Source of the DNA: Acanthosoma haemorrhoidale
Lineage: Eukaryota; Arthropoda; Insecta; Hemiptera; Acanthosomatidae
Length of the DNA: 64,000 nt
Assembly: GCA_930367205.1 (NCBI GenBank)
Contig: CAKNEZ010000019.1
Span: 1-64,000 of the forward strand
Direction: 5' to 3'
The notes beneath the pieces are model-generated. The model did no database searches. It was not told the origin of the DNA and worked only from the letters and a program-made list of their open reading frames with translations. Of this stretch, positions 31,585 to 44,546 are shown in pieces. A program made the translations under genes and the position numbers. How positions within the stretch are numbered: the first letter of the stretch is position 1; every line of letters begins with the position of its first letter.

Positions 31585-31715
31585 CGGTGGTGTCCTGTTG
31601 CCGCTGCTGCCCAAACTGATTTTGATGTTGATGGCCTGGATGAATGTTGGCTGGAACATATTGATTGCTCCCTTCGGCAGCTTCTTGATCGCTGTTGCGG
31701 TTTTGGCTGTTGTCT
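31585..31715 (-). CDS. Possible second exon (Gln/Asn-rich), upstream of 31016-31244
   Basis: Preceded by TTACAG (acceptor) and followed by a GT at 31584. One frame reads Asn/Gln/His-rich (QNQFGQQRQQD) and runs into a TAG at about 31560 if unspliced. Another frame would join in phase with the exon at 31016-31244. The phase is therefore unresolved and the exon is tentative. Confidence 0.25.
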
Positions 31716-33410
31716 CTGTAATTTAACAAAAACGTAATACGAAAATCTTAGGTATTACAATAATGGTCGCAACTGGTCTTACCTATTCATGAATGGTTTT
31801 AATCAATACACTCTACAATATACAGTCAGACTCTTATTAAAATTAAACGTCAAGTAATTTCAGGTCTATTTCACAAGCAACAGATAATAATTATAAATAA
31901 CTAAAATTCCAAAATATAAAAAAAAGACGATCATTGAGTAAAGAGACGTCACCAATAAAATGGGGTACCTAGAAAATACTCCCCTTCAAATTCCGGGATT
32001 CAAAACTTACCTATTATACCTAAAACCTCAAATGTACCAAATATAACCACGTGTTTTATAATTATCAGCCAAAGATCACTGAAGAATTAAGAGAAAAGAA
32101 TGTAAGACGCAGGCAAGTGAGATGAAGTTTGTCCTGTGATATATTAGCCTAGTCTATAGACAATTTCTTACCCCTTTTCAAACTTAACTACACTAAGATG
32201 TAATATATTGTGAGATGAAAAGAATTGGTAAAACCATTCTCAACAACAATATGTGGAATAAAACTAAACCATATGTCGGGAAATGCCACTAGGGGAGTGC
32301 CCAATCACTCTAGCCCTGGTGACAAGTGCGAATTGTTCAAGTTTGTAACCTGGACAATCGTTCCAGGTCGGCGTTAATATCTGACTCCATTGCTGATAGG
32401 TATGTGCCCCGACAATGCACTATGTTCAAGAGGTACAGAGGATTCATAAAGAATAAGTCAAAGTTTCAGAGTTCGAACTGAAGCAAGAATCACTGAGTAA
32501 CGGTCGCGAAAGACTGGTCGTCCGGGGCTAGCCGCCTCCGTTAAATATGTCCCACGCCTCCTTGGAGGGGCTGAAACAAAAACGTTGCTTAGTGCCTGCG
32601 AGATCCTAACATGTGTTGAGGACGTGCTGATTCTCAGTAATCGGTCAGGCTGCTGACAGGACCACTTAGCCTGTGGTTTACATGTGTTAAGGGCAGCAGG
32701 CCTGGGCTGGAAGGGTCTCTCTAATTTATGACTGACAGACGTCGTCCCGTCTCGTCTCGTGTTACTTGCTTCTGCGTTTTCTTTATTATAAGATTTATAA
32801 TAATTTACTTTTGTTTATAATATATCTGCAATAGCGTATAGGGTGATTTCCTTAAATACTAAGAATCGCCAAAGGGCTCCCCCAAATTGCCCTATACAAG
32901 TTTGACAGTTTTCTTATATTGAATTACATTGCATAATAAAAACGTACATAATACAAACATATGTCTATCAATTTTTTTTTTAAACACTTACACTTTTGTG
33001 TACATTGGAAATTATTTGTAGAACAATTATTACAAATAAACAATTAAATAGCTCTTTCCTTAAAAAAAAATTTTATCTTTTACCTGAATGGCAATAAAAG
33101 AATCAACATTTTACTTGATAACAGACCCAGTTAGCTAATTAAAATGTAACCACTACAAACAGTCACAAGTATTAAGATATACATATTTACATACACGTTT
33201 GACTAACATTATTTTACAATTGTTGTGGTCTATTGATCGCTGTTAACATTTACGAACGAGAAAAAACAAAAATATATAAAATGACTTACAGTAACAAGTG
33301 GTAACTTAGGTCCTAATATAATATATAAAAATATTATAGCGTATATTTCGAAACAACCAAAAAAAAAATTAACTTATATTGTATCAGTAATGTCTATTTT
33401 ATATTTACCG

Positions 33411-35235
33411 TCATGCTACCGAACTTCTCATGCAGAGGTATGGTGGTGAAGTGTTTCCTAATCCCTCTGGTTCACCCGGTGTAGGTAAACTTTCGGTGGT
33501 GTCTAGCAAATAAGCTGGCTTGACACGGTCTAGGGAAATGCGAGTCTCCTTATTATCTGCCATTATGACTATGGTTTTATTATTCCTGCTGACTACTAGG
33601 TGCGGACCAGTATAAGCCGGTTCGAGGCTACGCCGGTGTTCTTGTCGAACGAAGACGTGTGTGCAGGTGTTGAGGCCTTTGCTAACGAACGTCTTCTTCG
33701 TGTCTTCCCGGTGTTGAGTGATGTTGCGTCGAACGTCAAGATCTACTTGTATTCTCCGGGAAGGCGTAAGGGTTTTTTGTATGTTCGCTTGGTGACACTG
33801 TACCCCAGGTCCTCTTTGATCACACTCCGTAGGCCGAGCAGGACTGCTGGTAGGCTTCTCGTCCACTGACGGTGTTGTGATTGGGCGGTTAGTGCGGTTT
33901 TCAGCGAGCGGTGCCATCGTTCAATTCGGCCGTTTGACTGTGGATGGTAGGCGGTGGTCCGAATTCTCTCGACACTCAGAAGGCGAGTCAGCCTCGTGAA
34001 CAGGTCTGATTCAAACTGACGGCCTTGGTCAGTCGTTATTCGAATGGGTGTGCCAAACCTGGTAACCCAGCCACTAAAGAAGGCGTCGGCTACGGTGGTA
34101 GCTTCCATGTTGCCAAGTGGAATAGCCTCAGGCCATCAATCAGGCGGTCAATCATGGTGAGGATGAATCGCTTGCCTTCTGAAGTTGGCAGGGGTCGATA
34201 TGCACGTGCTCGAACCTCCCCGCGTCCACGAATTGCCCTGGAGGGGTTATGGTGTGGCGGTGTACTTTTGAGGTCTGGCATGCTATACAACATCGTGCCC
34301 ATCGAGCCACGTCAGCGTTCATACCCGGCCAAAAAAACCTCTGGCTAATCATTTTTCGACTTGCTCTTACTCCTGGGTGGCTTAGGCTGTGCAGCTGGTC
34401 GAAGGTGGATCTTCGAAAGCCCGAAGGCAAGTACGGCCTTGGCTCCCCCAGTGAGGTCTCGCAAATGAGAGAAATGTCACTGCCGGGGATGTTAACGGGC
34501 TCTAACCTGCATGTGGCGTTCTGTTCCCTGAAGACTGTTAATTCTTGATCTTCTACTTGACCTGTGTGTAATTTTTGAAAATTTTCTGGGACACAGACGG
34601 CTCCTATGCGCGAGAGGGCATCCGCCACGACGTTGTCCTCAACCTTACAATAGCGTATTTCTGTCGTGAATTGAGCTATGTAATTTAGGTATCGCATAAG
34701 TCGTGGGCAGGAAGTGTCACTTTGTTGGGCCATGGCGTGGGTGAGCGACTTGTGGTCTGTATAAATGATTACTTCCCGCGCTTCGAGAAGCTGTTGAAAA
34801 TATTTGACTGCTTCGTAGATAGCTAATAGCTCTCTATCGAAGGTGCTGTGTTTTGACTGAGCAGTGTTAAAAGCGCGGCTGAAGAAGCCAATAGGCCATA
34901 ACGCGCCACCCTCCATCTGTAGTAGTGCTGCACCCATAGATGTGTCACTAGCGTCAGTGGTTAGGATGAGCTGCCCGTCTGTTGATGGATGAGCGAGATA
35001 GGCGGCGTTCGCCAGAGTCCTGCGGGTTTCCTCGAAAGCAGCTTCTTCGGTCCAGTTGACGATGGTACGGTCATTTTTCTTGGCGCCTTGTAAGTAGGCG
35101 TTAAGTACGCTCTGGTGCTCAGCTGCGTTAGTTAAGCATCGGCGATAAAAGTTGACCATTCCGAGAAAACGTCTGAGGTCTCGTATCGTAGTAGGTCGGG
35201 GGTAATCTAAGATTACCTGTACTTTAGCTGGAAAA
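33411..35235 (-). pseudogene. pol: Gypsy-4 RT end, RNase H and integrase
   Basis: From the Copia boundary at about 35235 the minus strand reads the RT thumb (RDLRRFLGMVNFYRR), RNase H (LTTDASDTSMGAALL, YTDHKSL, VADALSRI), the integrase zinc region (HSLSHPGVRAS...CIACQ) and core (HVHID; TTDQGRQFES; NGRIERWH). Several frame changes separate the parts (about 34180, 34100 and 33800). The C-terminal tail ends at 33411. The missing 5' half and the gag at 44770-45569 on the same strand lie across the Copia element, so both probably belong to one Gypsy insertion. Confidence 0.85.
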
Positions 35236-35344
35236 TTGATAAACGCGTTTTCGGAAATTTAGTGCGTATCCGTTTCGAGGTTATTATCGCACGTGGTCCG
35301 AAGTTTTTGTTACTCGTGTTCTTGGATTATTACGCGGTTAAACG

Positions 35345-38174
35345 ATGGCCGGTGCGACAAATATTCTGTTGGGAATTAAGCCGTTTGATGGAGCCAACTT
35401 CGCTAATTGGAGCTTTCGTATGAAAATTGTGTTGGAGCAAAATGGTGTGGCCCATGTGTTGACGGAAGAAGCCCCTACTGAGCAAGTGGAACTTAAAAAG
35501 TTTAAACAAAATGACATTAAAGCACGAAACATAATTGTTCAGGGTTTGGCAGACACTATTTTGCCGATGATCAAGGATAAGACGACTGCAAAAGAAATGT
35601 TTGATGCCCTCTCATCCACGTATGAGAAGAAAGGTATGAAATCACTTGTGACTGCTCAAAAGATCTGGCGGAAGCTCGAGTTTAAAAAGGATAAGGCACT
35701 TCAAGAATTCTTCCAGGAATTTGAATCCCTTGCATCTGAGGTTAAAGTGGCGGGCGGAAAATTGGACGAAGAGGAGATCGTCAATCAGTTATTGGTGGCT
35801 ATGCCTTCGGATTTCGACAGTGTAGTTTCTGCATTGGATATTTTGTGCAATAAGGACAAATCAGCAATTAGCCTAGAATATGTGAAAAATACTCTACTTG
35901 CAGAAGAGGAGAGAAGAGGCAAGAAGGAAGAGCAGGTGAGTGCTTTTGTATCTTATAAACATCCAAAGGACGCTAAAGTTAATGTGCAATCCAGCTCATT
36001 TGTTGGTAAATGCTATTATTGTAAACAGCAGGGACATATGAAGAACAATTGTCCGAAATTAAGAAATAAACACGTAGCTGGAGTGTCTAAAGAGGAAGAG
36101 TTCACATTTATGACGTCACTTAAAGAAAAGAGTATGGATTATTTATCAGTTGATAAGCACGTCACATGTTTGATGACACCCGGTGAGGAGGTTGCAAGTT
36201 TGATGTTTGTTGTTGATAGTGGTGCAAGTAGTCACATGGTTAAAAATGATTATAGATCGTATTTGAAAGACATTGGTCCGGAAAAAGTTAACATTAGTGT
36301 TGCGAAGGAAGGACAATGTGTTAGAGCAACTCACAAAGGTAACTTATCTTGTTTTTCTGATGACGGTGCTCGAATTCAAATTACTGACGTTCTCATTTGT
36401 GAAAATTTAGCATTCAACTTGTTATCAGTTCGGAAATTAGAAGAAAAGGGATGTCGCGTGATTTTTGAAAAATCGTCTGTAATGATATTTTATGGAAACA
36501 AAGTGTTATATGGACAAGTTTTTGGACGTTTATATGTTGTTAAACTCAATGTATTTCAGGAATATGCAAATGTGACAGGCCATATAAACGATCTGATGCA
36601 CCGAAGAATGGGACATTCTTCTAAGTACCCGGTTGGACTATGTGAGGTGTGTATGAAAGGTAAACAATCAAATCTACCTTACGCTAAGCGGATCCCGGAT
36701 GAAAGGAAGTCCACAAGAATTTTGGAGAGAGTATCAAGTGACGTTTGTGGTAAGATAACACCTCCTACATATGATGGATACAATTATTTTGTAACTTTTG
36801 TTGATAATTTTAGTCACTTTTGTGTTACTTACTTATTAAGACATAAATCAGAAGTATTTGAAAAATTTAAGTGGTATTTGGCAATGGCTGAAACTAAATT
36901 TGGCGTGTCACTGAAAAATTTAAGATGCGATAGAGGAGGTGAATACGTATCTCATGATTTTATTAATTTTTGCAAAACAAGAAGGATTGTATTAGAATAT
37001 TCTATGCCGAGGAATCCATCCCAGAACGGCATCTCGGAACGTATGAATCGAACATTACTTGATAAAGCTAGATGCCTACTGTTTGATAGTAATTTGGAAA
37101 AGGATATGTGGGGAGAGGCTATTATGTCAGCGACATATCTTGTTAATAGACTACCCACAAATGCCCTACCCGATGGTGAAGTTCCTGCAAAGCGATGGTA
37201 TGGATTTGAACCTGATCTCAAGAAAATAAAAGTTTTTGGATGCCCAGCATATCCACAAAGAGGACAGGAAAGGGAAACTTGGTGAAAGGTCAAAGAGACT
37301 TTTTCTTGTCAGTTTCTGCGAAAACGGTTACAGGCTGTGGAATCCCTCTACAAGGAAAATAGAGTTTGCCCGTAATGTTATTTTTGATGAAAATGGAGGA
37401 TCAGAAACACCTGAAGAATTGCCTGTTACTGACACTAAACATATTGTGGTTCTGCCTGAAGAAGATAACCCAAGGAAGTCTACTGCTGATGACGAAGAAG
37501 ATTTTTATGGTTTCGAATCATTAGATGAAGAAGAAGAAAAATCAGAAAAAAAACCGAAACGAAAGAGAATGAAGCCTAAATACCTTGAAGATTTTGTCAC
37601 ATCACTGGCGTATGAGATGGCTCTCTCTGCATGTGATACTCCTCAAAGTTATGATGATGCCATCAAGGACTTGGGTTGGCGAGAAGCCATAAACAATGAA
37701 TTGTCGTCTTTAGAAGAAAATCAGACTTGGGAGGTGGTTGACCCTCCAGAAGACCAGCCAATAATTGATAGTAGGTGGATTTTTACCTCAAAAATTGTGG
37801 ATGGTGCACTCAAGAAGAAAGCTCGTTTGGTAGCAAGGGGCTACCAACAGCCTTCAACAGAGGATGAAGACTTGTTCGCCCCAGTGGCAAGGATGGTCAC
37901 TCTTCGAATCCTGCTCTCTGTAGCTGTTGAACGTGAGTTCTACATCAACCAACTAGATGTGCGTTCAGCATTTTTAAAAAGTGAGTTATCAGTTCCTGTG
38001 TATATGAGGCCACCGGATGGTCTCAAGTGCAGGTATTAAAATTAGTTAAAGCACTATATGGTCTAAGGCAAAGTCCTAAAACTTGGAATAATTACATAAA
38101 TACTAAAATTCTTGATTTGGGATTTAAAAGTAGATCCATGTTTATATTATAAAGGTCAAAGTTACATTTTAATT
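35345..38174 (+). pseudogene. gag-pol: Copia Gag-protease-integrase-RT (5' part)
   Basis: The first frame (35345-37285) has a Gag UBN2-like region, one CCHC knuckle (CYYCKQQGHMKNNC, about 36010), protease VDSGASSHM (about 36213), the integrase zinc region (HRRMGHSS...CEVCMKGK) and core (SSDVCG, LRCDRGGEY, NGISERMNR). The frame changes near 37250 and continues to 38039 with RT segments (WREAINNELSSLEENQTWEVV, LVARGYQQ, QLDVRSAFL). A second frame change near 38030 leads to VKALYGLRQSPKTW, where sequence is cut by LOA copy B. It is dead as a polyprotein. Confidence 0.88.
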
Positions 38175-38615
38175 ATGTAAATAGGATAATAATAGGGGGG
38201 TAAATGGGTAGGGTAATAGAAAGACTAGAGAGGGAGACAGGTGCGGGGGTCTCCTTTACTCGTAGCGGAGGAATCAAGCAATAGTGCCCTACTCACTGCT
38301 TGTGAACTCCCAGTCTGACCTATCCCTACCAACGCCTACTGTCACCTCCACGTGGTACCCCCTGGGGAGTCCGATGGACTCGCGGACGACAGAGGCGGGA
38401 TCTCCCCCATGAAATCCAGGTGGAGATCTCCTTAACACCCAAGCCAAGTGTAGAGGAGCTCGAGCTGTGGCTGAATGGCAGGGGGTGTATAAAAATGCAC
38501 TGTCTTTAATCGACCCCCTTGGGGCACCAGGCGCACCCCATTGTATTAAATGCCCTCTGCAGGGAGAGGGGGCAGTACCTGCAGAGTAACTTCCCCCGCT
38601 TTCGTGGGAACAAAA

Positions 38616-39890
38616 ATGAGTAAAAGTAATAATAAAAATAATAATGAAGACATGGAGGAGCTGGTCAGCATGATCAGCGGAGAGGACTCAGCCCAGGGGC
38701 CTTCAATGGACCTTGGCGCTGAGGTAGTGGACGATGAAGCCCCTATGAGCTCGCTTGCGACGCTTGTAGAGGAGGCAAGTGGACTGGTAATGGAGCCAGA
38801 AAGCTTGGCGCCTGGTAGGGACGCTGCATCCAAGGATGCAGGCGAGACCTCCAAGCACAAGTTCTCTGGAGCCCAGAGGAAGAAGTGGAGGAGGGCAATG
38901 TTGGCTAGAGGGCCACCTGAGGATCCGGCCGGACGTCCAGGACCTTCGGGGTCCGGGAATATGGCAGGGTCTGGGTGCGCTCCAGAGAAAAGGATTAGGT
39001 CCTCACCCGGTACCTCTGCGCCTACGGCAAAGAGGCATAGGGGTGGGGATACTAGCATTGCATCCTACGCGATTGCTGCCGGAGGAAGCAGGGTGGCGAT
39101 TATCCCTAGTGGATATCCGTCCACTCAGCTGACGAAGGAGAATTGCGAGGAGATGAAGGGCCAGCTGATGAAATTTGTCGATCAGCTGGAAGAAGAGAAA
39201 GGGACACAGGCTGAATTCAGCGGAATTTACCCACATGTGGGAGCCTGTGTCATAATCTGCGACAACCAGGAGACCAAGGACTGGTTGTCGATTATAGTAC
39301 CCAATTTTAACATGAGTGGGGATCTGGAGCTCCGCGTAGGAAAGGTGGAGGAGCTTCATAAAACCGTGAAGGTAGGAACCTTCATTACAGGAGAAATGCC
39401 TCTGGAAGGTTATTTCATGAAGAGGATCAGGACCCAAAACTCTAGGGTACCTGATATTGGATTATGGAGACTCCTGGGCACCAAGGTGGAGAAGCATGGC
39501 TTCTTTGCGATCCTGTCTGCCCCAGAGACTAGCATGGAATACCTTGAGAAGCGGAAGCTTAAGCTGAACTATGGGTTCACTAAGGTCGCTCTCAGGGTAT
39601 TGGGTAAGAAGAAGCCGCTGAAAGCAGTACAGGAGAGGAAGGCGGCTGATAAGGTGGAGGAGGCAAGGAGCGATCCCGAGGTGGAGGAGTCGAAGGGGAT
39701 CGCTACGACGAATTTGCCAACTCCAAAGGATGGCCCCAAGGCGATGACTATGGCGGCTGCGGGGGGTGGCCCCGTGGCGGGGGCTGGGGGGCGCGCTGGG
39801 TCTGGGCCCTCTGTGATGGGGAGGCCTAGGTTTGGCGCTGTCTCCCGGCGTCCGCCTCGGGGTGGCCCTCCGGGGGCCGGCGGGCACTGA
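38616..39890 (+). CDS. LOA copy B ORF1 (DUF4780-like)
   Basis: The start is chosen at the ATG at 38616, after a leader that is also open from 38550. The N-terminal ~150 residues are acidic then low complexity (Ser/Gly/Pro). A folded region of about 180 residues follows (VGACVIICDNQETKDWLSI, RTQNSRVPDIGLWRLLG) and resembles DUF4780 proteins of insects. The C-terminus is Arg/Gly/Pro-rich (RRPPRGGPPGAGG), likely RNA-binding. No CCHC knuckle is visible, unlike many ORF1 proteins of this group. ORF1 ends two bases before the ORF2 ATG (39893), which suggests reinitiation or coupled translation. Confidence 0.75.
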   Translation: MSKSNNKNNNEDMEELVSMISGEDSAQGPSMDLGAEVVDDEAPMSSLATLVEEASGLVMEPESLAPGRDAASKDAGETSKHKFSGAQRKKWRRAMLARGPPEDPAGRPGPSGSGNMAGSGCAPEKRIRSSPGTSAPTAKRHRGGDTSIASYAIAAGGSRVAIIPSGYPSTQLTKENCEEMKGQLMKFVDQLEEEKGTQAEFSGIYPHVGACVIICDNQETKDWLSIIVPNFNMSGDLELRVGKVEELHKTVKVGTFITGEMPLEGYFMKRIRTQNSRVPDIGLWRLLGTKVEKHGFFAILSAPETSMEYLEKRKLKLNYGFTKVALRVLGKKKPLKAVQERKAADKVEEARSDPEVEESKGIATTNLPTPKDGPKAMTMAAAGGGPVAGAGGRAGSGPSVMGRPRFGAVSRRPPRGGPPGAGGH

Positions 39891-39892
39891 TC

Positions 39893-42800
39893 ATGGTGGT
39901 AAGGCTGCTGCAAATTAATCTGCACCACTGTATTGCAGCATGTGGTGTTCTGCAGCAGTATGTGAGAGGTAAGGATATTGATATCATTCTAATACAAGAA
40001 CCTTACCTGTATAAGGGCAGGATGGGGGGGCTGGCGATGCGTGGGTATGAGATTATTTCTGTACCCACGCGTGCCAGAGCCTGTATCCTGCATAAGAGCA
40101 GTCTTAAAATGCTGCCTCTATGGCAATATTGTTCTAGAGATTTAGCAGCAGCTCAAATGGCCCTTAACGAGGGAAATCAAGGTGGGAGGTTGACGATTGC
40201 ATCTGTCTACCTCCCATATGAAGAAGAAGTCCCGACCGAGGCACTTAGTAAGCTAACGGAAGGGACTGGCCTAAGGGGCGAGCTTATAGCATCGCTTGAC
40301 GCGAACGCTCACCATCAGCTCTGGGGGAGCAAGAACAACAACCAGAGAGGTGAGTGTTTAGTAGAGTACATAACTAGTAATGACCTAGACATTCTAAACA
40401 GAGGCAATATTGCCACTTTTAACAATAGAATCAGATCTGAGGTCATTGACATAACCCTTAGCACACGCACTATAAGCCTAAGGGTTAAAGGCTGGCACGT
40501 CTCTGAAGAAGAGTCATGCTCAGATCATAGATACATTAGATTTGATCTAAGTGGTAACATCACGTCCGAAGCTGTGTATAGGAATCCCAAACTTACAAAC
40601 TGGGAAACCTACTATACACAGCTTGAGGAGGAGGTCAAATGCTGTCCTAGAGTGGTGAGTAGCAACTGGCATTTGGAACATTTAAACTCAACATTGACTG
40701 AGGCAATAATTAAGTCATACACTGATAATAACACTGTATGTAATGTTAGATCCAACAGGAACTGTCCCTGGTGGAACAATAAACTTGGCAAGTTAAGAGC
40801 TCTTACACGTAAACTCTTTAACGCGGCCAAAAGATCAGGCAGATGGGACACTTATAAACGTGCACTCACTGATTATAACAAAGAAGTCAGAAAGGCTAAA
40901 AGAAGGGCGTGGAAGAAATTTTGTAGCGAAATAAACGATACAACTTCCATGTTTAGAGTAAATAGGATCTTATCCAAGCAGTCTGACAGGGGAGTATTGG
41001 GCTCCGTCAGGGTGGGAGGGGGCTATACGGATTCTGAGGAGGGAACCCTCGGTGCCCTGGCGCGCGCGCATTTTCCTGGCTGCGGACTGATGGATACGAT
41101 TAATAATGACCCTACCAACTGTGAACACACTGGTTGCAAGGGTAACTGGGCAGAAGCAAATAAAATTGTCAATTCTGCAAGAGTGGAGTGGGCAATCAAT
41201 TCTTTTGCTCCCTTCAAATCACCTGGTACTGATGGGATTTTCCCAGCCTTGCTACAAAAAGGCCTACCAGTAATTAGGCCCCTTATACTTACCTTGTTAA
41301 AGGGAAGCTTGGCACTGAGCTATATTCCAGTAAGCTGGAGGATGGCAAAAGTGTGTTACATACCAAAACCTGGGAAAGAGTCCTATGACGAACCCAAGTC
41401 TTACAGACCAATATGTCTGACTTCTTTTTTGATGAAGACCTTGGAAAAGGTCATAGAAAGACATATTAGGGATGGAATACTGGTAGAACGACCGCTCCAT
41501 AGCGCTCAATTCGCTTACCAGGCAGGAAAATCATGTGAAATTGCTCTCCACCACCTGGTTTCCAGGATCTATCTTTGTTGATATAGAAGGTGCCTTTGAT
41601 CGCACACCCTATAACACTATGGCATCGGCCTTAGAAAGAAAGGGGATTAGTTCCTTAGCCTCTAGCTGGATAAACACCATGCTAGAGAATAGGATTTTAC
41701 AATCACAATTGGGACAAACCAAACTGTGGATGAAGCCAGTAGGAGGATGTCCACAGGGAGGGGTGTTATCTCCATTACTGTGGTGTTTGGTCGTTGACTC
41801 ATTGTTAACAAACCTAAACTCTGCAGGGTTCTACGCACAGGGATATGCTGATGACATTGCTGTGCTCATAGGGGGCAAGTTCTCAGAAACCATTTCTGAG
41901 TTGCTTTCCGCATCGATGGATCTTTTGAGGGATTGGTGTGAAAAGAATGGTTTAGGAATCAATCCCCAGAAGATAAATCTCTGTATCTTCACTAACAAAA
42001 GAAATGCTATAGTTAGACCACCCTATATAGGGGGGACACAGGTAAGCATTTGTAGTGAGGTAAAGCATCTAGGGGTTACTCTGGATAGTAAATTGGACTG
42101 GTCCAAACACATCAGGAATACTACTATGAAGGCACTTCGATGCCTCTATGCATGTAAAAGGGCTGTGGGTAGGACCTGGGGACTACAACCCAGAATGTTA
42201 TTCTGGCTATATACCGCAGCAGTGAGACCAATGGTGCTCTATGCCTCTATGGTGTGGTGGCACAGAGGTAGCATTAGTAAAAATAAAACTTTGCTTGGCA
42301 AATTACAGAGGCTCTCATGTCTCATGATTACTGGTGCCATGAGTACAACTCCTACTGCTGCAATGGAAGTCTTATTGAACTTGAATCCACTGCACATAGA
42401 AGTAGAAGCGCAAGCCTTGAACGTGGCTTACAGACTTGCGAAATCAGGAACAAGATCCAAAGTCATGACTCACATGGGGCATGGGAACTTGTTCAGAAGA
42501 ATTGATGAGGACGAGGTGCTGTCAATGCACTCTGACCTACAAGTTAAGAAACACACAGACGTCTTATACTGTGCGGTAAACACAAAGACCAAACCGCATA
42601 AACTGTGTAATGGGATTAATTGCTATACAGACGGCTCACTAACAGAAAACGGATCAGGGGCCGGCATATGGAGGAAAGATAAACCAGAATCTGGGATTTC
42701 TATTCCTTTAGGTAGACACACCTCGGTCTTTCAGGCCGAAGTGATGGCGATCAATGTCTGTACCCAAACCTTAATTGGGGAGGGTGTAAGAAACAGACTG

Positions 42801-43457
42801 ATCACAATTTTCACGGATAGCCAGGCTGCAATTGGCGCCCTGAGAAGCTATACGACCAGATCTTATTTGGTTGAGGAGTGCAAAAACAACCTAAACACAC
42901 TCTCGCTAGCCAATAAGGTTAGAATCGACTGGGTGCCAGGACACACAGGCATCACAGGCAATGAGAAGGCAGATGGCCTTGCAAGGGTGGGCTCAGAACA
43001 GACACCTCTTGCACCTGAACCCATATGTGGTATCAGCCTCAGCTACGCTAAAAGGCGTATAAAATTAGCTTTAGAGGACAGGGCAAGACTCTCTTGGAGA
43101 GAAACTAAGAAACAGGAACACTCGAAACTGTTTCTTGATGGACCCTGTAAGAGAAGAAGCTCAGCACTTCTATCAATGGACAGGTGGACACTCAAAAGTG
43201 TGACAGGACTCTATACAGGTCACTGTCGGTTAAATAAACACCTCTTTAATTTGGGGATAGTTGGATCACCAATCTGCAGATTCTGCATGAAAGAGGGAGA
43301 AACGGCACGTCATATAATATGTGACTGTGATAACCTAGCTAGAAGGCGATACCTTCACTTTGGTAGTGATCGCATTGTAGACGCCAAACTATGTGAACTG
43401 ATCGATCCATTCGGTATCCTCAGATTTGCAAGGGCCGTGGGCCTGTCACATATATAG
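39893..43457 (+). pseudogene. LOA copy B ORF2: endonuclease-RT-RNase H
   Basis: Endonuclease (LLQINLHH, IQEPYLY, SLDANAHHQLWG, SDHRYI) occupies the first ~230 residues. The RT follows with YIPKPGKESY, FVDIEGAFDRT, GCPQGGVLSPLLW and the catalytic YADD (about 41845). RNase H (YTDGSLTENG, TDSQAAIGAL) and a Cys-rich C-terminus (CRFCMKEGETARHIICDC) end the protein. The frame breaks at about 41568-41580, where 35 bases present in copy C (62507-64000) are missing. The two halves overlap in different frames, so this copy is inactive. Confidence 0.9.
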
Positions 43458-43550
43458 GACAGGGACATGGACGGCGCACAATAGGTCTCACTGAGGCCGC
43501 GGTGCACAAATGCCGGAACAAAAAAATAATAATAATAATACATTTTAATT

Positions 43551-44513
43551 TGGGTCGAAGATTTCCTATTTTTTTCAGATTCAGTTGCAGAACTTAATTT
43601 AATAAAAAGTCAATTGATGTCTAAACTAGATATGAAGGATTTGAGTTCAAATGATAAATTAGAATTTCTGGGTATGCTAATTCATAGAAATAAGGATGGT
43701 TCTATTACTCTTAATCAATCATCACTAATTGAAAAAATTATTAAAATGTTTAATATGTCAGAAGCTAAAATTAGAAAAATTCCTATTGAACCCAAATTAA
43801 ATTTAATGCAGGGTGAAAACATAGATAAGGGTTTTTGTCCTAGTGTTCCTTATAAGCAATTAATTGGTAGCATTATGTATCTAATGTTGGGTTCTAGACC
43901 TGACTTATGTTTTTCTATTTCCTATTTTGGACGTTTTCAAAATTGTTATAACAGAATCCACTGGAAACATTTAAAAGGAATAATAGGGTATTTAAAATTT
44001 ACTGTAGATGTTGGGTTACTATTTAAAAGGTCTGAATGCAACACATTAAGTTTACACTCATATGTTGACGCAGATTATGCTCATGATACTAACGATCGTA
44101 AGAGAACTAGTGGGTTTGTGGTAAAAATTAACAATAATGTTGTCAGTTGGGCTTCCCGTAAGCAATCGGTTGTGGCTTTGAGTACAACAGAAGCCGAATT
44201 TTATGCATTGGGTGATTGCTTAGTTCAATCAGTATTTATTAACAAACTATTAAATGAGGTGTTTAATTCACGTAATATTATAAACTTATATGAGGATAAT
44301 CAAGGGACAATTAAAATAGCTCAAACCTTAGAAACAAAAAGATCAAAATATTATGATATTAAATATAACTATGTTAAAGACCTAGTGAGTAAGGGAATTG
44401 TAAAAATAAATTATATTGAGTCTAAAGAACAAATAGCAGACTTATTAACTAAGGCATTACCAGAAAATAAGTTTGAATATTTCTGTAAACTTGTAAATCT
44501 TGTTAAAGTATAA
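43551..44513 (+). pseudogene. pol: Copia RT end and RNase H (3' part)
   Basis: Resumes after the LOA copy. The RT catalytic box, normally YVDD, reads WVED here. RT thumb and connection follow (KLEFLGMLIHRN, SVPYKQLIGSIMYL, RPDLCFSISY), then Copia-type RNase H (YVDADYAHDTNDRKRTSGF, ALSTTEAEFYAL, YEDNQGTIKIA). The frame is open to 44513. A polypurine-like stretch leads to the 3' LTR. Confidence 0.88.
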
Positions 44514-44546
44514 TCTTAGAACGAATGTGGAACTAAGAGTGGGTGT

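Larger units (their letters stand above)
30025..33410. other. Mostly unrecognised AT-rich region
   Basis: No transposon domain seen. It holds two exon-like segments on the minus strand and a tRNA-like promoter pair (listed separately). A GC-richer stretch at about 32270-32760 has no convincing ORF. The open frame at 30602-30964 has low-complexity, unconvincing composition. Confidence 0.4.
38175..43539 (+). mobile_element. LOA/I-type non-LTR retrotransposon, copy B (full length, frameshifted)
   Basis: 5.37 kb with a 5' UTR of about 440 bases, two ORFs, a conserved 3' UTR and a (TAA)n tail. Both sides carry ACATTTTAATT (38164-38174 and 43540-43550). Domain content (apurinic-type endonuclease, RT, RNase H) plus the TAA tail points to the LOA or I clade; the exact clade was not tested. 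A 35-bp deletion relative to copy C breaks ORF2. Confidence 0.9.

Noticed and set aside
38546..39058. Antisense frames over LOA ORF1
   Set aside because: They arise from the GC-rich codons of ORF1 on the other strand.
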